Shown: positions 23,320 to 34,832 of the stretch, piece after piece
Layout: every line of letters begins with the position of its first letter
How positions within the stretch are numbered: position 1 is the first letter of the stretch
Assembly (NCBI RefSeq): GCF_000002985.6
Contig: NC_003279.8
Location: 186,001-250,000, forward strand
Direction of reading: 5' to 3'
Length of the DNA: 64,000 bases
DNA from: Caenorhabditis elegans
Taxonomy: Eukaryota > Nematoda > Chromadorea > Rhabditida > Rhabditidae
Translations under genes and position numbers: made by a program
Notes under the pieces: generated by a model
Databases searched by the model: none
What the model was told of the DNA's origin: nothing
The model's input: only the letters and a program-made list of their open reading frames with translations

Positions 23320-25667
23320 ATGAATCGATATTTTAAACTGTTATTCGTAGCCATCTTCTCCGGATGTATAATCGCCTACACGAATCTATTCAATCGATCG
23401 TTTTTCAACGGGTACTGTAGTAATAATGCTACGTGGCAACAGTCACAAGGCGAAAGCGACAGTCACGTGGCAAATTCGTTGGATTTGTGTCGTGGCGATG
23501 GTGTGAAGCAGTGTATTCCGCCGTTGATGAGGTTCAAACAGTTGTATCGGGTGAGAAAGATTATCGATTTTTAACACCCGTCTCGCCAATTTTTTTCTCA
23601 GAAATTGGAATTCCCGTCACAAAACTTTTACAGAATGTGAATTTTCGAAGAAATTGGAATGACACCCAAAAATTTTCTCAGAAATCTAAATTCTCGGCAA
23701 AAGTTTTCTCAGAAATTTGAATTCTCGTCAAAAATTTTCTCAGAAATTTGAATTCCCGCCAAAATTTAAATCAGAAATTTGAGTTACCACCCTTCTCTTC
23801 AAGTAACAGTATTCAACAATATACAATTAAATAGCTTTTCAAATTCCTAAAAAGTTTGCTGGAGTTATCAATTTTTGATTCAAAACTCGCTAAACCACTT
23901 GCCCATGTAGAATACATAATCAATTCTGAATAGAACGCTATTTTATCCTATTTTCAGACATCAAAACCGAATAGCCTAATCGCATGTGTCATTGAAAAAT
24001 CATTTTCGACATTTCTTACTGCTATTATGTGCTTTTTACACGATCCACAAACATTTAAAGACAGCAATCGAACACTGGATTCTGATATTTTTGGAGACAG
24101 GTTTGCGGCAAACGAACTCCGCTGCCGACTCTCGAATTATCAATTTTGCAGGCTTTGTAAGGATAAAAACGAATTTACCGAGTTGAAGAAGATCGGAAGC
24201 TGGCAGAAAATGTCGATTTTCACTGTGGTTCGGAATCCGATCGATCGGTTTGTATCAGGCTTCACGGATAAATGTTTAAGAGAAAATGTCTGGAAAAAGT
24301 TCAAAAATCGATGCGCCGGATGTAAGACTGTGCGTTTTATTTGCTAAAATCTTTTACTTAAACAATTTTTTTGGAATCTTTTATTTTCGGGAGTTTCGAA
24401 AGTATATTGGAGTTTTTTAGAGAAAAAAATATCAATTGAAAAAGGTTTTTTGAAAGGGGGTAACATTTTTCTAGGCCACTAGGCTTTGTAAGGTGGCCTA
24501 GAAAATAATGTAAAAATCTAGGCCATAAGGGTTTATTGCGTGATGGCCTATGAAAAAGCTAGGTCGCCATAACTTTTATCAGGGTTTAGGAAAGTTAAAA
24601 CTTCGGGCAGCAAGTTTCGCATAATGACCTAAAACTTTCTGGAGAACTAGGCTATAAAAATGTTCATGATGGTTTCAAAAAGCGGAACATTCGGTGACCA
24701 TAATCTTCTAGAATTTTTAGGAAAACTAGGCCATTAAGGTTTCTTCCGTGGTCTAGAAATTCTGGAATACTAGGCTGCCAGGGTTTCTAGGCCACATAAG
24801 AAAGGCCTAGATACAAAAATTTCAGAACGGTCTAGAAAAGTGGATAACTAGGCCACCAATTTTCTCTTCGGAGTTTCAAAAATATATGATTCATGATTTA
24901 CTTTTTTAAGAGTTTTTTTTTTCAAAAATTCTAAACTTTTGACACTAAAATGCTTCTGAATTTTTGAAAACTTTGAAAATTAAATGTTTAAAAATAATTT
25001 TTTGAAAATCTCTCAATTTTTTTTCTTCGAAAAGCTCAAAAAAACGATAAATTTCCACATTTTGGCCAGAATTTAACATGTTTCGTCGATAAAATGTACG
25101 ATCGGATGCATAGATTCGCGCGGAATCCGTATAAAGGAATCGATTTCGACGACAGTCACTTTTTCCCACAATCTTGGTATCGGTAAACGCGCTCTATAGA
25201 TAAAGTCTCAATGGAGCGCATTTGCATTTTGAAATTTGATATATTTGTCGTTTCAGGAGATGCGAGTTCTCGTCTCATCTTGTCAAATACCAAATTTTTC
25301 AATTAGACGGTGCAAATTTCACAAATCAACTTCTTGGACTGCTGTCCGAGCGGGGAGTTGATGAGAATGGAATTAACTTTATTAGTGAGTCTTAATCAAG
25401 TTTGGGTCTCACCGCGAAAACCGTAATTGATTGGGGACAATGGGACCCAAGAGAGCCCAATGGAGCGGAATTGCAACTCCTATGAATTTTCCAGACGGAA
25501 GTCTCCATCACCGGACCCCACACAGCACAATGGATTCCGTGGAACGGGCGGCCGTCGAGGAAACTGTTCTGAGCAGTCCGTATTTGTTGCGAAAAATAAT
25601 TCAAATGTATTATTTTGACTTTTTGCTATTCGGGTATAAGCTTCCTGATATTCCAGTTGGAAATTAG
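23320..25667 (+). CDS. Carbohydrate sulfotransferase-family protein (type II membrane)
   Basis: Five exons, 23320-23550, 23958-24329, 25070-25182, 25257-25384 and 25495-25667, join in frame to 338 residues. The N-terminus is a short cytoplasmic start followed by one hydrophobic segment (LLFVAIFSGCIIAYTNLF), as in Golgi type II enzymes. A 5'-phosphosulfate loop-like motif (VIEKSFSTFLTAIMC) and a 3'-phosphate motif (VVRNPIDRFVSGF) are those of the sulfotransferase-2 family, which moves sulfate from PAPS to sugar chains; nematodes carry an expanded, Cys-rich branch (CRLCKD, CAGCKTNLTCF here). The donor for exon 2 is GTGCGT, chosen over an earlier GTAAGA because the latter creates a stop. Substrate unknown. 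The long third intron (24330-25069) is rich in TCTAGGCC repeats. Confidence 0.88.
24465..24860. repeat. Diverged TCTAGGCCAC repeats in an intron
   Basis: Irregular copies of CTAGGCCA and GGCCTAGA recur about every 30-60 bp across 400 bp of the third sulfotransferase intron. The unit is too diverged to fix a period. Confidence 0.5.
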
Positions 25668-26254
25668 GAAAGTTCTTTATATGTATTTAATTGTTGTTAA
25701 ATAGTAAAAATCGATAAATTGCTTGAATTTTGATAAATTACGGCCACGTCAATTTTTAGATAATTAACGGGCAAAAAAAATCTAAAATTCTTACAAATTG
25801 AAAAAAAAAATTTCACAAAAAATAATAACATTTAGTCTAAATGTGTTATAGCTTAGGCTGAGGTTTAGGCTTGGGCAGGTTATTTTTTAATTTTCAAGGT
25901 TTCTCATTACATACTTTATTTCCGAAATACAAAAAAGAAGTCTCACAACGAGTCATCAGTGCGTGTTGGTGGGTGGGGTGGGAGATTCTGGTGGCGACCT
26001 ACAACTCACAAACAAAGATGACAACAGGGAAAATGTACACGTGGCAATATGGTGAAGCTATATGTATATATAATGAATAATGATATGTAAATTTGCATAA
26101 TACAGGAACAGTACGTGATTGCTGGGGCGAGTAGAAATGTGGGTTATTATCTATCGATTACCATTACACATGAATTACGCTGGATTACGGTTAGAATTTT
26201 GTGAAAAAAAATGAGTAAAACGCTGGGGCTATAAATCTATAATTGTCGAAGATG
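25668..26254. other. Intergenic region, convergent gene ends
   Basis: Lies between the sulfotransferase stop and the PUF stop, which converge. Contains a short TTAGGC-like patch (25848-25880) and no clear exon. Confidence 0.55.
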
Positions 26255-26574
26255 CTCAACGAGCCAGGAACGAGGGGAACATTGCGTCAAACTGGGCGGT
26301 CAATTCCATTAATGATGGTGCAGCTTGTGCATTGATTGCTGCAGCAGTAGGGACTCCATGCCTCATCACCGAATCGATAATCTTCTTTCCAGATGAGAAA
26401 CGCTCGAGACGGGAGGCGTGTTGGAGCACACGCTGCTTCATTTTCTCGTACCATCCAGAGTAGAGAAGCAGAATAGCTGGTGGAAGTTGACGTTCTCTGG
26501 AAAAAAACAAGATTTTCTCTAGTTGCCTTAACACTTGGATTTACAGAATTAGTGAATATTTAAATCAGGGTGGG

Positions 26575-26880
26575 CGGCAATTTTTTTTCCGGCAAATTCA
26601 GCAAATTGCCGATTTGCCGGAAGTTTTTAAAAGGATTTTTAAAAGACGGAAACACTTAAAACTGTGCCTTTTTGAAATTTTCTCCCGATTTCTTTACATA
26701 TTTTCATAGATTTTACTGACTTTTCAAAATAAATGTAGGAACATTTATAGGATGCGTACAATTTTGCCGATTAAAATTGAAACTGTGAAATTTTCAGAAA
26801 AAATGTGCCGAATCACAATTTGCCGAAAATTTTAGTTCCGACAATTTGCCGTTTGCCGGAAAAAACCGTTTTCCAAGCCA
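26575..26880. repeat. CGGCAAATT-rich repeats in a PUF intron
   Basis: Repeated GCCGGCAAATT, TTTGCCGGAA and TTTGCCGAAA units with inverted orientation, in the intron between exons 4 and 3 of PUF copy A. Confidence 0.5.
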
Positions 26881-27124
26881 CGTGGATCATTTTTTGAAGA
26901 AAAAAATACGGCAAATTTACAGAAACTTTAGTACCATGTGGATTTTTTAAGAACTATTGCCAAAGTACGTGGAATGTTCAGAAATTTTTTTGCCTTTGTG
27001 AAATTTTGGATTTTTCTGGATTTTCGGAAAAAAATTCAAATTTTTCTATGAAGACGAATTTCTGATTTTTTTAAAAATTTTTCACGAACTCAAATAATAC
27101 TCAGACGCGAAATTTTACGTTTTC

Positions 27125-27355
27125 CGATCAAAACACGGTACCCGGGGTCTCGAATCGACATGCAGTATTTTTCTCGCTTTGTCATAGTTTCTCGATAAAA
27201 ATGGATTTTTTTGAATTCAAAATCCTTAAGTTTCTACCCAGGGGAGAAAAAGAAGACTATAAAAATTTGAAGTTAAAGTACTCTTTAAAGGCGCCCTTTT
27301 TTCGAACTTAACCAAAAATTGTCGTGTCGAGGCCTGGTACCGTATTGTGGTGCGA
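27125..27355. repeat. Foldback-like repeat with GGTACCCGGGTCTCGA ends
   Basis: ACACGGTACCCGGGGTCTCG on the left is matched by inverted CGAGGCCTGGTACCGT on the right. It lies in a PUF intron; the internal arms are only partly matched. Confidence 0.45.
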
Positions 27356-28102
27356 AAATCATTTAAAAAATTGCGTCGATTTTTGGTTTTTTGTTATTTT
27401 AAAAAATGTTCAATTTTTCAAAAATAGCTTTTAGATAAAAATAATAGGTTTTTCCTTCTTTTTTTCCGGCTAAATAATTTTAAGAATCCATTTGCCACGT
27501 TTCATCACAGAAAAAAAACTAACTCTGTGCCAATCAAAGCGGCGGTGCAAATCGAAATCATTTGCTGAACGACATAGTTGCCATACTGGTGGAACAGAAG
27601 AATATCCAACGCATCACGATTCGACTCGACATCCTTCACATATCCACTGAAAATCTCCTCCATCATCTCGTGAAGCAACGCGGGCGGTGCAAACAAGAAC
27701 GCTCCCTCGATGACGTGCGACGCATACTTGTCCTGTGACATTGAGAGCAAGTTACGGAGCAGGCATTTATCGATGATAGTGTCTCTGTACATTTCCATGA
27801 TACCCGACGATTTGATGACGTATTGGATGACGTAGTTGGCGAACTCGTTGGAAGACAGCCGGTAGCAATTACGGACGATACACGTCATCAGAGAATGCAA
27901 CAATTGAATACGGAATTTGAAACACGGGAGCTTGGGATTCTCGGCGAGTCTATCGATGACCTGTTGCACGAGACGACATCCATACTTGTCCTGGCACACG
28001 GCCATCAGTGAATCTCCTGACGAGAGGAAATGCACGAAAAAGGTCCACATGTCGACTGGAAGTTGCTTGACGACACGTTGAATCACGTGGATCGAGATTT
28101 GA

Positions 28103-28158
28103 TCATCCAAGAGCTCAGCACATTGCCGCCAGGTCGAATGTGCTGAGCTCTTGGATGA
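28103..28158. repeat. 22-bp perfect inverted repeat with 12-nt loop in PUF exon 3
   Basis: TCATCCAAGAGCTCAGCACA at 28103 onward is followed, after 12 bases, by its exact complement ending at 28158. One arm is normal coding sequence (LIQELST on the minus strand); the other replaces the expected codons and shifts the frame. Confidence 0.9.
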
Positions 28159-28441
28159 GCTGGAAGACGTTGGAATGGTCGAATTTCTGAAATTAACAAA
28201 TTATTGATTTATTACACCTGGAAAGGCCTAAAAAGACCAAAAATAGCCCTAAAAATTTCGAAGAAATGGATTAATTTTTAGCTAAAACGTAATTTTTTGC
28301 CAACTTTTCTGTGTCGCGATTTTTTTAAACCAAAATCGAAAAATTTCGTTTTTCGATATTTTGAACAAATTTCAATTTTTTCGGGAGAATATCTTAAAAC
28401 TTAATTATTTTCCTCTAGGAGCCATTTTGTATGTTTTTTTC

Positions 28442-28705
28442 ATCGACAAAAAATTTTCGTTAATGTGTGCACCTTTAAGTAGTACTGTAACTTTAAACTT
28501 TCATTGCTGCGGAATTTTTTAAAATTGATTTTCAATGTTTTTCTACAGTTGTCGTCCAATTTCATGCAATTTAGAAAAAAACAGAAGGAAAAAGTGAAAC
28601 ATCGATTTTAAAAAAATTCCGGAGCAATGAAAGTTCGGAGTTACAGTACTCTTTGAAGGCGCACACCTTTTTTGTTTTAACAAAAATTTGTCGTGATGAG
28701 ACTGG
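28442..28705. mobile_element. Foldback MITE (family C) in a PUF intron
   Basis: Arms carry GTACTGTAACTTTAAACTTTC and its inverse, with GCACCTTTAA/TTGAAGGCGCAC outside and AAAAATTTGTCGTGATGAGAC at the right end. The same element sits at the same place in PUF copy B (34601-34832), so it predates the duplication. A third copy is at 61557. Confidence 0.75.
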
Positions 28706-29491
28706 GGACAGTTTTTCGGCGGAAAAATCGCAAAATTTCGGCTAATATCGAAGAAAAATCAATTTCCGACCGCTGCGACACTTTAGCAAAAAATTGTGAT
28801 TTTAGCCAAAATTCAGTTATTTTTCGGAATTCCCGTGGCGAGACGTATTTCTCCCACCTGCAGAGCCAACTGCACAACTCGACATGCGAATTTATCCTTG
28901 CACATGGCCAAAAGCCCTCCGTCGATCATTTGACGAAGCAATTCCCGCTGCTCGGCCGGTGTTGCGAGCTCGACGAGCTTCTGAACGATGAAATTGCCAC
29001 TTCGACTGTGGCAGAGCCCCACGAAGAGCGTCGTGGATTCGGTGAGCTTCTCGAAGACGGCTTTACGAATCTGATCTTCGGAATCCAGTGGGTAGTTGGC
29101 CTCCAAGAACTTTACGCCCGATGGATCGATTGCGAAATCGATGAGCTGCCCGTTGAACAGCACATCTTCGAGCGAAATGAAAATCGGAGCAACTGGTGGT
29201 GGGGTCTCATCGTCGGAAGATCCCGATCCACTGTTGAAGATGTAGCTGTCCGAGTCGGAGGAGGTGGTGTTGCTTCCGTGGCGGTAGGGAAGAAGCTTGA
29301 CCGGCGGCTTTGGATTCTGGAAATTCGAATTTTAAATTTTTATTATATTTTCTATTTAAATTAGAAGTTTTTATGCAATATTCTACCTTGTTCTTGTGAG
29401 TTTTGTTCGACAAAAGCGAGAAATCCGGGTCGAAATCGAACGACGCGCCGAGCATGTTGTACGAGTCTGTGCTTCTACGATTCGGGGTCAT

Positions 29492-30055
29492 TTAGACAGA
29501 AATGAATGAATACAGGTTAGTAGACGCTGAAAAATTTTGGGAATTAGGATTTTCAACGGAAAAAAGAGTGAAAATGAGAGGAAAACATGTAAATTTCAAC
29601 GAAAATCGCGAAATTACCGCGCATCAAAATTCAAAATTGAATTTTTCGCGGTGGCCCGGGTTACGGTGATTTTTAAAGGCGCATGGTTGTTTTGAGTAAG
29701 GTCTTGACGCGAAATTTAAAATTATTGAACATTTTTATTTTATTTTTACATTTTTAAAGAAAAAAATGATTAAAATTCGATTTTTTAGGAGAAATTAAAC
29801 ATTTTCACAAAAATTGCAAGAAATCGCTCGCCAAAATTCGAAAATGAAGAGTTTGGCGGTGCTCATGGATTACGGTGGATTTAAAGGCACATGGCTTTTT
29901 TGTATTAGGTTTCACCACGAAACTTGGAGTTTTGATAGTTTGCTTCCCATTTTGGGATTTATTTTTTTAATTTTCGCTCGATTTTCACACATTTTCACTC
30001 ATTTGCACTCAATTTTTTTGCAGAAAAATGTCAATGGATATTGTTATGAAGTCAG
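29492..30055. other. Divergent intergenic region between PUF copy A and the SNAPC3-like gene
   Basis: Likely shared promoter space. It has a TTTTTTTGCAG acceptor at 30023 just before the first ATG codons of the + strand gene, suitable for spliced-leader addition. Two blocks resembling GTGATTTTTAAAGGCGCATGG occur at 29665 and 29880. Confidence 0.5.
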
Positions 30056-32955
30056 ATGAGCAGCCGTTCATCTCTGCGCCTGTATGCTTTAAGTAAGCTC
30101 CAATTTTTGTTATTCTGGCCTAAAATTATTTTTTTGATTTCCAGAACGTTCGCATTTTTCGCCAAAGCATCCGCAGAGGAATGCAAACTTCTCTTCGGGC
30201 TCCAACGCTCGAGAAAGTTTCCAGCAGGCCACGGGGCTCTCGGAGAAGATCACGGAAGACATTTACCGCCAAATTGAGTAGGTTTTTCGATTTTTTTACC
30301 CTTAAAAACTACTATTTTTCTATTTTCCAGCGTCTCCCACATTTCGTCGATGGTCTTCAACAGAGAAATGGACGGTGGCATCGAGAGAAATCGGCTCGGC
30401 TCGCAAGCGATTCTGCTCGACGAGAACTCCAGGCGCCGCAATCCACAGTTCAAATCGATCGCGCTCCGCTCTCCGCTACGATCACATCGATCATAGAGCG
30501 TTGGCAAGGAAATCGCCTCATCTGATGCCTCCGACTTTTATCAAAGAGGAAATTATGGATGATGAGCTCGACGAGGTGAAGGAAGAAGTGGTTTCCGTTG
30601 GAGAAGCCGCCTTGCCCACGCCAAAAGTCGAACTGAACATGGACCATCCGGAAAAGGACCTGATCATCAGCATTTCCGTGTATCTCGGCTACACCCGTAC
30701 CCTTCAATACCACGAGATTCGCCTCGGACGTTTGATGAAGATCACGGATCGGCTCGAGCTCACCGGAGATCACACGCTTCGCGATCTGAAAAACGCGTTC
30801 TCGTGCCCCATCGATTTCTCGTTTTCCGACGATTTTAGCGAGAAAAAGCCGTCGTTCAAGGATATGGCGAAAAATAAGTGGCCGTCGACGATGTTCTTCA
30901 TTCATGACACGTTTTATATATAACTGGAAATAATTTAATATTTTTCGAACAAATTTGAAAACTATAAAACCATCTTATTTTGATAAAACTCCGCCGCTGC
31001 TCTCTGAAGCAATGAACTGCAATCAGACATCGAAGGGATCAGCCGATCACGGAACCAACCTGCCATTGAGCTTCTGAAAATTAATATATTTGATTCAATT
31101 TATTGTACGAAATCGTTTTTACCCATATCTGTGAGCTAGCAAGCTAGCTAATCGTGATTAATTGTTGGGTATTCCTTCGCGTTCTTCAGCTTCTCCACAA
31201 GCAAAATTCTTGTCTGCTCATCACAAATGATGTCATCAGCATCGCTCTGATCTTGAAAATCCTGAAATTATAACATTCTAGAGGGTTTCTGATGAGAATA
31301 GTTACCTTACAACCAACACCAAATACGTTCTTCATTATGGCATCCGGCAGCTTTCCATAATCGCAGAAGAAGTGCTCGGCATCACGATCGGATGCTCTAT
31401 TTGGGAAACGACCGATGTAGACACGAACCATGTTGAGTGGCCGAGAGAGGGATCATCTGAAACATTTAAATGTTAACTAAACAGGAGTTTAGAAACTTTA
31501 AAACAACCTAACCTCCGTGATAACGTAGTTAGCTTCTCGAGTGAGCTTCTTCTTCAAAATAAAACAGAATGAAACAAGAATCAAGTGGGTAAAATTGTAA
31601 AATGAAGTATTTCAGACATTTTCGCTAATTTTGGCAGTAAAAACCTATAATTTTGGTAAAAATCGCTTGTATTCTGAAAAAAGAACTCAATATTTAATTT
31701 TTTATAACTGATTTTAAAGAGAAACAAACGAAATATATGAAAAAATCGAAAAAATCCCTGAAAAAGGCCTCCGCAATATTGATTGTTAAAGGGACACCGA
31801 CTGTTCATCGAATGGGTCCCGCCGCGATTGTCCATTTCGAGCGCTTTTCGCGATTTTTTACTACTGTAAAAAAGTGTAGGAAAATGTCGAAAAATGTCGA
31901 AAAATGACGTCACAAATGTATTTAAATACATGTTTTTATTGTTACTTGAATAAGGCAAAATATGTATTTAAATACACTTTAATTTTCCGACATTACTTGA
32001 ATAACCCCATAAAAAACCCCGAAAAAATTTTTTTTTTGTGAAAATAACCAGAAAAATACATGTTAAAACAATTTTGTGAACAAAAAACTAAAAAATATTT
32101 TTTTTGCAGAGATGAATCCCACGTGAACGTCGAATTTCCACGCCGCCTCGTCGAACGGAATTTCAGAAGAATCGCATGTGACACGTGCAAGGAGGCGTCG
32201 GCTCAGTGAGTACAGAAAAATCCATGGGGATTTTTTAGAAATTCGGAATTGATTCGATTCAATAAAATCGATTTTTATATTAAAAAAAAGGATTTTATTG
32301 GTTTTTAAAAAATTTAAGAAAAAATTACAAAAAATCTATAAAATCGATTTTTTATTTAAAAAATTGAAACTCAATAAAAGTTCTTTCTAATTTTAGAAAA
32401 ATCGATTAAAAAATAATGTTTTAAAAATCAGTAAGAATCGATTAAAAATTCAATTTCATCGATTTTATTTATTTTAAAAAAACTTAATTTTTATGAAAAT
32501 CGATCATATCGGAGTCCAAAAAATAATTGGGAAAAAACTAAATTTTCAAGAAAATAATCGAAAAATTTTAATTTTGTTCAAATAATTGATAAAAACTCAT
32601 TTTTTAGGTTTTTTTTCAAAAAAAATTTGAACAAAAAACACATATTTCTCGAGCTTTTTTTCACAAATTGACCCGATTTAAATTAAAAATTCATAAGCTA
32701 AAAACCTTCTTTTTTTAACCAAAAAAAAAACGAAATTCCCAAAAATCATCAATTAAATCCAATTTTTTCAGCTGGATGATCGTCGACCACGACAATCTGC
32801 TTCCCAACTCGCCAGGCTATCTGTGCTCTTCGTGCTACAAGGAATTCTGTTTCGACGTGAACGGCAACAAAGTGTGCCAGTTTAAGGCCGTACCGTATTG
32901 CGATCGAAAGGACATTGGCGACGGACGCCAATTCTTCACCGAGCTCGATCTTTAG
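30056..32955 (+). pseudogene. SNAPC3/SNAP50-like (snRNA-activating protein complex) gene, broken
   Basis: SNAPC3 subunits bind the proximal sequence element of snRNA gene promoters. Exons by eye: 30056-30092, 30145-30277, 30331-~30915, 32110-32205 and 32772-32955. The first part reads naturally as MSSRSSLRLYALK to SEKITEDIYRQI to NPQFKSIALRSP and then stops at a TAG (30494-30496); the next part is open only in another frame (MPPTFIKEE onward). The body matches the SNAPC3 C-terminal domain (TLRDLKNAFSC, STMFFIHDTFY) and the last two exons give its zinc site: CDTCKEASAHW, then CSSCYKEFCFD, VNGNKV and VPYCDRKD. The family's conserved block of about 70 residues between FFxxxxFY and the zinc site (with the CHQGxCEH motif) is absent; 31148-31431 in that gap is antisense rsp-2-like sequence. 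Alternatively a shorter protein starts at 30526 (MPPTF). I favour a pseudogene. Confidence 0.75.
31148..31431 (-). pseudogene. Truncated SR-protein (rsp-2-like) first RRM, two exons
   Basis: Exons 31431-31306 and 31261-31148 with a 44-bp GT-AG intron encode 79 residues. The start MVRVYIGRFPNRASDRD is nearly the N-terminus of the C. elegans SR splicing factor RSP-2 as I remember it, with RNP2 (VYIGRF) intact. RNP1 is damaged (NVFGVGCK at the exon end), and after DFQDQSDADD the sequence leaves the family and stops within 28 residues. No second RRM or RS tail follows; a possible further exon (MAGWFRDRLIPSMSD) lies at 30983-31074 but does not join in frame. It retains an intron, so it came by DNA duplication rather than retrocopying. 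It lies antisense in the gap of the SNAPC3-like gene. Confidence 0.65.
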
Positions 32956-33999
32956 AGAGCGAAATTTAAAATTCTGTATCATTTTTTGTTGTTTTTTTTT
33001 ATGTTTTTCGATTTGATTGTTTAATTATCAATTTTTGGCCTGTAACTGTGTATTTGTTGAAATTCCAAATTTCGTTTTTTTTTTAAATAAAATTTCTGTG
33101 TGCAAAAAAATTTATCCAATAAATAAACGGAATATATCGATGATATGGCAAGTAGGGGGAAACGGACGGGAAAATGATTATTTACAGAAAGGGCGCGCAC
33201 CAGAGGTTTCTCGGGGGAGCCCCGAGGCGGGTGGCGGAGCTTGGCTCAAAATCTGTCGGAAAAATGGGTGAAATGAGAGAAGAGGTAACCTAGAAAATGA
33301 GATGAGAAATTCGGAAGTTTTGGGAAAAAAAAATCAACTTTTGAACAATTCAATTGAAAAATCGATAATATTGATTTTTTTAAAATTCTCTAAGATCGAT
33401 AAATCTGGTTTGGAAAAATCAATAAAATCGAATCTTAAATATCTTTTTAAAAAACTATTTTCAAAAATCAATAATATCGATTTTTGAACAATTTGAAAAA
33501 TCGATAATGTTGATTTTTAAAATTAAATTTTATTGATTTTTTGAAAATCGATTATATTGTTGATTATTGATTTAAAAATCACCAGAATCGATAAATCTGA
33601 TTTGGAAAAACCAATAAAATTGATTTTTACAAAAATCAGCCAATAAAATAGATTTTTTATAATCAAAAAAATCTATTTTTAAAACCGAAAAAATCGATAT
33701 TTCAAAAATTGAAAAAAATCGATAAATCAATAAATCAATACATAGGTGAGCTCGTCTCGTCGATTTGTGTTTTTGTGATTGGTCCCGGCTGCTTTTGAGA
33801 TGGCCTAGGCGTTGTTCCGTATGACATTCTGGAATTTTTTTTTGTTGGGAATTTGGCACGCCCACAAAATGGACGGTGGCGGAAATTTAATTATTTTAAA
33901 TACCTTTCTGGATAAAAAAAATCGATTTTTCCACTTTTTCGAGTGAATCGAAAATTAAAAAAAACATTCAAAATTGTTTAGGGTCTCGCCACGAAAAAC
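32956..33999. other. AT-rich intergenic region
   Basis: Between the + strand SNAPC3-like stop and the - strand membrane-protein stop. 33340-33740 is saturated with AAATCGAT/ATCGATTTTT motifs. A TAGGTGAGC-to-GGCCTAGGCG stretch at 33740-33880 is less AT-rich, but I see no exon. Confidence 0.5.
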
Positions 34000-34474
34000 T
34001 CACAAATGCACGTTATGCGGAGTGTCGTCGGATTCCGGTGTGTTGCTACGGATCGTGTCGTCCATGCTCAGCTTCATCGTCGATTGACGTCGCCGTTTTG
34101 TGGTGATCTGAGCGAGATTTATTGATTTTTAAAGGCGCATGGCCTAGAAAACACAACACTTCGGCCACGGACTTTGGCGGCCGAGTTTTCTAGGCCATGC
34201 TGCGGCATTTAAAGGCACATACCATGATAATGAAGATCGCCAATCCGAAAATGATGACCAATGCGAAAGTGATAATTACAATCATCGATGATAAGGAATA
34301 TGATGAAGTTTGCGTGGAAATCGAATCGATGTACGCTTGTGACGTCATTCCTGGAAATTATTGATTTTTTTTTGGAAAAAAATTAATAATTACTTACCGT
34401 CAACAGTAACACTCAACGAGTCAATTTTGTAATCCGAAATCATAGAGTTATTGCGTGAAAATGCGGCTTCCAAC
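34000..34474 (-). pseudogene. 3' end of a single-pass membrane protein gene
   Basis: Three exons on the minus strand, 34474-34398, 34350-34223 and 34107-34000, join in frame with GT-AG introns. They encode the end of an extracellular part (NNSMISDYKIDSLSVTVDG), one strong membrane segment (MIVIITFALVIIFGLAIFIIM) and a basic, Ser/Thr-rich tail (TTKRRRQSTMKLSMDD) ending at TGA. Upstream of 34474 there is no further exon; family C MITE and PUF copy B sequence begin instead. I do not recognise the family. It looks like the 3' fragment of a type I receptor-like gene left by a duplication breakpoint; it could also be the end of a real gene whose upstream exons I missed. Confidence 0.55.
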
Positions 34475-34600
34475 CTGAATGTTAAAAAAAAATCTATAAT
34501 ATCGATTTTTTGAAAGTTTTTCGAAAAATTGATAAAATTGACGATTGATTGTTTGCCCATAGAAACAGATAAAAATCGATATAACTTAATATCGATTTTT

Positions 34601-34832
34601 TTTTGTGCACCTTTAAAGAGTACTGTAACTTCAAACTTTCATTGCTGCGGAATTTTTTTATCGGTTTTTACAATTTTTTGTACAGTTTCCGTCCAATTTT
34701 ACAGAATTGAACAACAACAGAAGGAAAAGTGAAAAATCGTAAAAAATGTCCGCAGCAATGAAAGTTTGAAGTTACAGTACTCTTTAAAGGCGCACACCTT
34801 TTTTGTTTTAACAAAAATTTGTCGTGGTAAGA
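34601..34832. mobile_element. Foldback MITE (family C), second copy
   Basis: Same structure and same relative position as the element at 28442 in PUF copy A: TGCACCTTTAAAGAGTACTG on the left and CAGTACTCTTTAAAGGCGCA on the right. Confidence 0.8.

Larger units (their letters stand above)
26255..29491 (-). pseudogene. PUF (Pumilio/FBF) RNA-binding protein gene, copy A, frame broken in exon 3
   Basis: Minus-strand exons are 29491-29387, 29316-28858, 28186-27524 and 26496-26255. PUF proteins bind 3' UTRs of mRNAs with eight helical repeats. Recognition helices visible in order: SGVKFLE, SGNFIVQ, FACRVVQ, ISIHVIQ, YGCRLVQ, FANYVIQ, YASHVIE, YGNYVVQ, all eight repeats of the family. The N-terminal exon (MTPNRRSTDSYNM) and a Ser/Asp-rich linker precede them. 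From memory the sequence resembles the C. elegans puf-3/puf-11 branch rather than fbf, but this is a judgement by eye. Exon 3 opens in the frame starting KFDHSNVFQLIQ and hits TGA before repeat 4; the rest of the exon is open only in another frame. A 22-bp inverted duplication at 28103-28158 lies exactly at the break. Unless copied from an assembly error, the gene would make only a truncated protein. Confidence 0.82.
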
